DNA of 64,000 bases from CAZTAO01 sp964611645 (lineage in GTDB: Bacteria; Armatimonadota; UBA5829). This document shows positions 61,380 to 64,000 of this stretch, piece after piece. Location: positions 62,001-126,000 of the forward strand of contig CAZTAO010000002.1 of assembly GCA_964611645.1 (NCBI GenBank). Direction: 5' to 3'. The first letter of the stretch is position 1. Each line of letters opens with the position of its first letter. Position numbers and translations under genes: made by a program. The notes beneath the pieces were generated by a model. The model was not told where the DNA came from. It ran no database searches and saw only the letters and a list, made by a program, of their open reading frames with translations.

Positions 61380-63737
61380 TCACTTTTCCTCCAGCGCTTT
61401 GCGAAGGGACTCGTTGTAGGCGTGTATCTCTCTTGCTTCGGGCAGGCTGAATGCCATTTGGCTCCTGCCCGGGTTTGCCAGGTAGCCAATTCCGACAGTA
61501 TCCCGCCGCAGCCACTGCGCCTCGTTGAACATCAACCACGGCTGGATGGTGAGTGACATGAAGATAATCGCCAGAGCACAGACGGGAGCAATCGAACGGG
61601 CAAGCGTGCCGAAGTAGAGGCCATGCTCCCCGCGATGCCGGATAGCATATATCGCCCCGGACACCGCCAACGCAGCCGCCAATGCAAGACCGCCCAGCCG
61701 GAGTACCGAGTCCTGTTGATGAAGGCTCATCAGGCCGTAGTCGAGCATGGAGTAGATCAGAAGTCCAGCGGGAAGCACGAAGATCAGGAGCAGCCGGCCA
61801 ATCCCCTGCCGGATAGCTGCTGCGATAAGCGTCACCAGGAGCACAGCCACAAAGACGAAGAACATCGCCTGGCCATCGGCTGAAAGAAGGTCGCTCTTTC
61901 CATAGGGGTCCTCGCCGTGGATAGCTATCGCAGCGATCACCGCGGCAATCGGCAAGCTCGCCCAGACTCTCCAGTACGACGCGATCTCCTGCCTGGAATC
62001 GGGAATCGGCACATCCAGATCCAGGCACCTTTGCCGTGTCCGCCGCCGAACCATTGTGATCGGAATCGCTACCATCGCTATGCCGAGAATGAGGTACTCC
62101 AAGACAAACCGGGGCCACATTGTGCTGGTTAGCCCAAACTCCCTGCCTCCGATGATCGGCATTCGAGAATACACCCAATAGACAGCCATCGGCAGCATAA
62201 TGCCCATCAACAGAACCCACAGGACCTCATGGGCGGGAAGCACGAGAAGCAGTGGAGCGGAAGCCGCGCGGCGCAGCCGGAGCATCCACAGGAAACCGCT
62301 CGCAATGGCGAGAAGCAGAAGCAGGGCAAACACTATCATCAGCACCTGCATCAGAATCTCCTCGGCCATCACGTGCTCGTGCATGCGGCTTGGAGTGAGT
62401 TCCTGCGGGGTGATTTTGGTCTCGACCAGAACGGGCATAAAGAACTTGGCAAGGAAAGAGCCGTGCTGCGTGAGAGGCTCCCTAGTTCGTGGCATCTCGA
62501 ACCCAAAGGAATCGATCTGGGTCTCGCCTGTCACTTGGCGACGCGCTTTCGTTTGAGCCTTACGAAACGCCCTCAGCCTGCCGAGAGTCCTCCGAGCGTC
62601 TTCAGCTTTTGTCTTCGCCCCCAACTGGTCGTAGACACCTGCTGCTTCCTTGGCAAGAATGGTGCCGCAAGCTGCGGTAACCAAGCCGTGGATCATACCG
62701 GTATCGGAGTCGGACAGCAACAGATCCGAATACGGTCTCCACGTATCCATCACAGCTTCAGCCTCGACCGTCTTGCCCTGAGAGATCAGAATGCGGGCGC
62801 AGCCGGGCATCTTCCTGGCGAGAGCGCGGTAGCGGGCAAGGTGAGGAAGCAGTTCACCCGCCGCCAAGGCTACGCGCGCCATATATTGCTCAGTCAGGAG
62901 CGGACTGGGCATGGCGTCCAGTTTCCTGCGTACCACCTCCGCTTGATGCGTGTGAAGATAGGGCTTGCTCATCGCCTTCCGGAGTTCCACAATCCCGAGG
63001 CCAAACAGCCGCTGGTCAAGAACCTCATCCTTCGCGACTTCACCGTACTTGGCTGGCCCCTCGCCACGCGATATCATCCCGCGCCTGAGGTACCATTCGG
63101 CAAGCATCACATTGTAGAATGCGTTCTCCGGTTCGAGTCTCTCACCTTGCCGCATCGCGTCCACGTACGTGCGCTCGTCATCGGTCTTGAGGAACAACGC
63201 ATAGTAGGCGTAGTATATGCGCCCATCCGGGTCCTGCTTGTGGGCTTCCCAGTATCTGAGAATGTCTTGCGCATGGCTCTCCCCGCCGACGAGTTCCGGG
63301 ATGGCCCCAAGGTGTGCAGGATCATCGAAGTACTCCATGCCGTAGAACGGGGCAGGCGGGAGCCGGACTCCGACCGGGCCTGTGAACCCCGTGGCGAGCA
63401 CATGCATTCGCGCCAACCTCCCATACCCCAAGTACAGAGCCAACAAAATCGCCACCGGCACGATCAGCGCTCCAAATGCCAACCGGAACAGCGCCCGAAG
63501 CTTCATTCGGCGTTTGTTGGCGTTTAGGAGGTCGGCGGCTACGTCCAGGGGGGAGCCGAAGGACTTTCTGGCGAGGTCGGCGCTTTCGTCCTCGGAGTGG
63601 CCCTCGTGAGTGAACTTCTCCGCCTTTTCTTCAAGGTGGGACCGGAGTTCCTGCTTGACGTCCAGGTACAGTTCCTGGTCGCCCTTCAGACCGGACGCGG
63701 CTTGCTCGGCTAGTTTTTCGAAGGGTTGGTCGGTCAT
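61380..63737 (-). CDS. Large HAAS-domain membrane protein, array copy B
   Basis: 785 residues with the same architecture as copy C: HAAS-like domain 1-75, single helix, outer TPR-like region (YWEAHKQDPDGRIYYAYYAL, LEPENAFYNVMLAEWYLRRG), and a block of about ten C-terminal helices. The first about 108 residues differ from copy C at roughly seven positions, whereas the rest has diverged far more. GGAGGG precedes the ATG, which overlaps the TAA of the upstream partial copy (TAATG). Function unknown; tandem duplication implies co-expression. Confidence 0.75.
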   Translation of the reverse strand: MTDQPFEKLAEQAASGLKGDQELYLDVKQELRSHLEEKAEKFTHEGHSEDESADLARKSFGSPLDVAADLLNANKRRMKLRALFRLAFGALIVPVAILLALYLGYGRLARMHVLATGFTGPVGVRLPPAPFYGMEYFDDPAHLGAIPELVGGESHAQDILRYWEAHKQDPDGRIYYAYYALFLKTDDERTYVDAMRQGERLEPENAFYNVMLAEWYLRRGMISRGEGPAKYGEVAKDEVLDQRLFGLGIVELRKAMSKPYLHTHQAEVVRRKLDAMPSPLLTEQYMARVALAAGELLPHLARYRALARKMPGCARILISQGKTVEAEAVMDTWRPYSDLLLSDSDTGMIHGLVTAACGTILAKEAAGVYDQLGAKTKAEDARRTLGRLRAFRKAQTKARRQVTGETQIDSFGFEMPRTREPLTQHGSFLAKFFMPVLVETKITPQELTPSRMHEHVMAEEILMQVLMIVFALLLLLAIASGFLWMLRLRRAASAPLLLVLPAHEVLWVLLMGIMLPMAVYWVYSRMPIIGGREFGLTSTMWPRFVLEYLILGIAMVAIPITMVRRRTRQRCLDLDVPIPDSRQEIASYWRVWASLPIAAVIAAIAIHGEDPYGKSDLLSADGQAMFFVFVAVLLVTLIAAAIRQGIGRLLLIFVLPAGLLIYSMLDYGLMSLHQQDSVLRLGGLALAAALAVSGAIYAIRHRGEHGLYFGTLARSIAPVCALAIIFMSLTIQPWLMFNEAQWLRRDTVGIGYLANPGRSQMAFSLPEAREIHAYNESLRKALEEK

Positions 63738-64000
63738 TACTTGCCCTCCAGGGCTTTGCGGATGGCGGCGGTGTAAGTCCCGGAGGCTTGGGCTTCGTGT
63801 GAACTGCGAGCCATCGGCTCGGCGGCGGCGCGCGCCACGTAGCCAAGCCCGACTTTGTCCTCTCTCAGCCATATAGTTTCATTCCACACCAGCCACGGCT
63901 GGATGGTCAGAGCTATGAATAGGATCGCAAGGGCATACACGGGGGCTATGGAACGCGCCACGGTGCCTAAGTACAACCCGTACTGGTCCCGTCCCCGCGC
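63737..64000 (-). CDS. Large HAAS-domain membrane protein, array copy A (partial)
   Basis: Only the last 87 codons are in the window. They read YLGTVARSIAPVYALAILFI, ALTIQPWLVWNETIWLRED and end in AAIRKALEGK, matching the C-termini of copies B and C (YFGTLARSIAPVCALAIIFM, RKALEEK). The stop codon TAA overlaps the ATG of copy B. The remainder, including any regulator gene, lies beyond the right edge. Confidence 0.8.
   Translation of the reverse strand, partial: ARGRDQYGLYLGTVARSIAPVYALAILFIALTIQPWLVWNETIWLREDKVGLGYVARAAAEPMARSSHEAQASGTYTAAIRKALEGK

Noticed and set aside
62229..63527. Plus-strand open frame of 432 codons
   Set aside because: It is antisense to array copy B and shows only low-complexity charged sequence.

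Overview
The window is high-GC bacterial DNA with compact operons, Shine-Dalgarno-led starts (including GTG and TTG) and sigma70-type promoters. The gene content suggests a free-living, polysaccharide-foraging bacterium of the Armatimonadota or a similar deep-branching phylum. It has many uroporphyrinogen-decarboxylase-like proteins, Gfo/Idh/MocA (GH109-type), GH4 and GH123/DUF4091-type enzymes, BNR-repeat sialidase-like proteins, a split nuo operon and HAAS-type membrane proteins. The phylum is an inference; there is no rRNA or other firm marker here. The gaps between operons are crowded with dispersed palindromic and low-complexity repeats.

Layout. 1-6340: partial amidohydrolase, iron alcohol dehydrogenase, thioredoxin, a Clp1-like polynucleotide kinase, exported and membrane proteins, RidA. 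6496-7713: tgt. 7831-15178: a co-directional operon of a UroD-like protein, an exported beta-propeller protein, a GH4 glycosidase, an ornithine cyclodeaminase/mu-crystallin protein, a proline racemase/hydroxyproline epimerase and an FAD/NAD oxidoreductase. 15168-18440: small protein, EamA transporter, metallophosphoesterase, double GNAT. 18712-21271: a CFI-box protein with L7/L12-like repeats, a gene remnant and an exported protein. 21391-33321: sugar and amino-acid catabolic genes (GH109, sialidase-like, discoidin/TIM-barrel protein, DUF362 ferredoxin, two UroD-like proteins, DapA-family aldolase, M24 peptidase, superoxide dismutase). 33386-41845 (minus): MFS transporter and nuoHIJK-[beta-barrel gene]-nuoLM, driven by a consensus promoter that leaves almost no 5' leader. 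41934-47524 (minus): NlpC/P60 hydrolase, rfbB, GH123-like protein, membrane protein, flavodoxin-fold reductase. 47801-54045 (minus): an efflux operon of MarR regulator, TolC, long adaptor, MacB-type ATPase and permease, then a Gly/Met-rich exported protein; a 67-bp nested palindrome precedes the regulator. 54444-58809: a 987-residue propeller/Ig/module protein, tRNA-Arg(UCU), and a sialidase-like protein. 58800-64000 (minus): a tandem array of very large HAAS-domain membrane proteins, with two full copies, one copy cut by the window edge and one truncated remnant.

The most unusual items are the tandem HAAS array with its decayed fourth copy, the dispersed repeats that have entered the NlpC/P60 reading frame, the paired hairpins that contain the nuoL ribosome-binding site, the nested palindrome ahead of the efflux regulator, and the bacterial Clp1-like RNA kinase.
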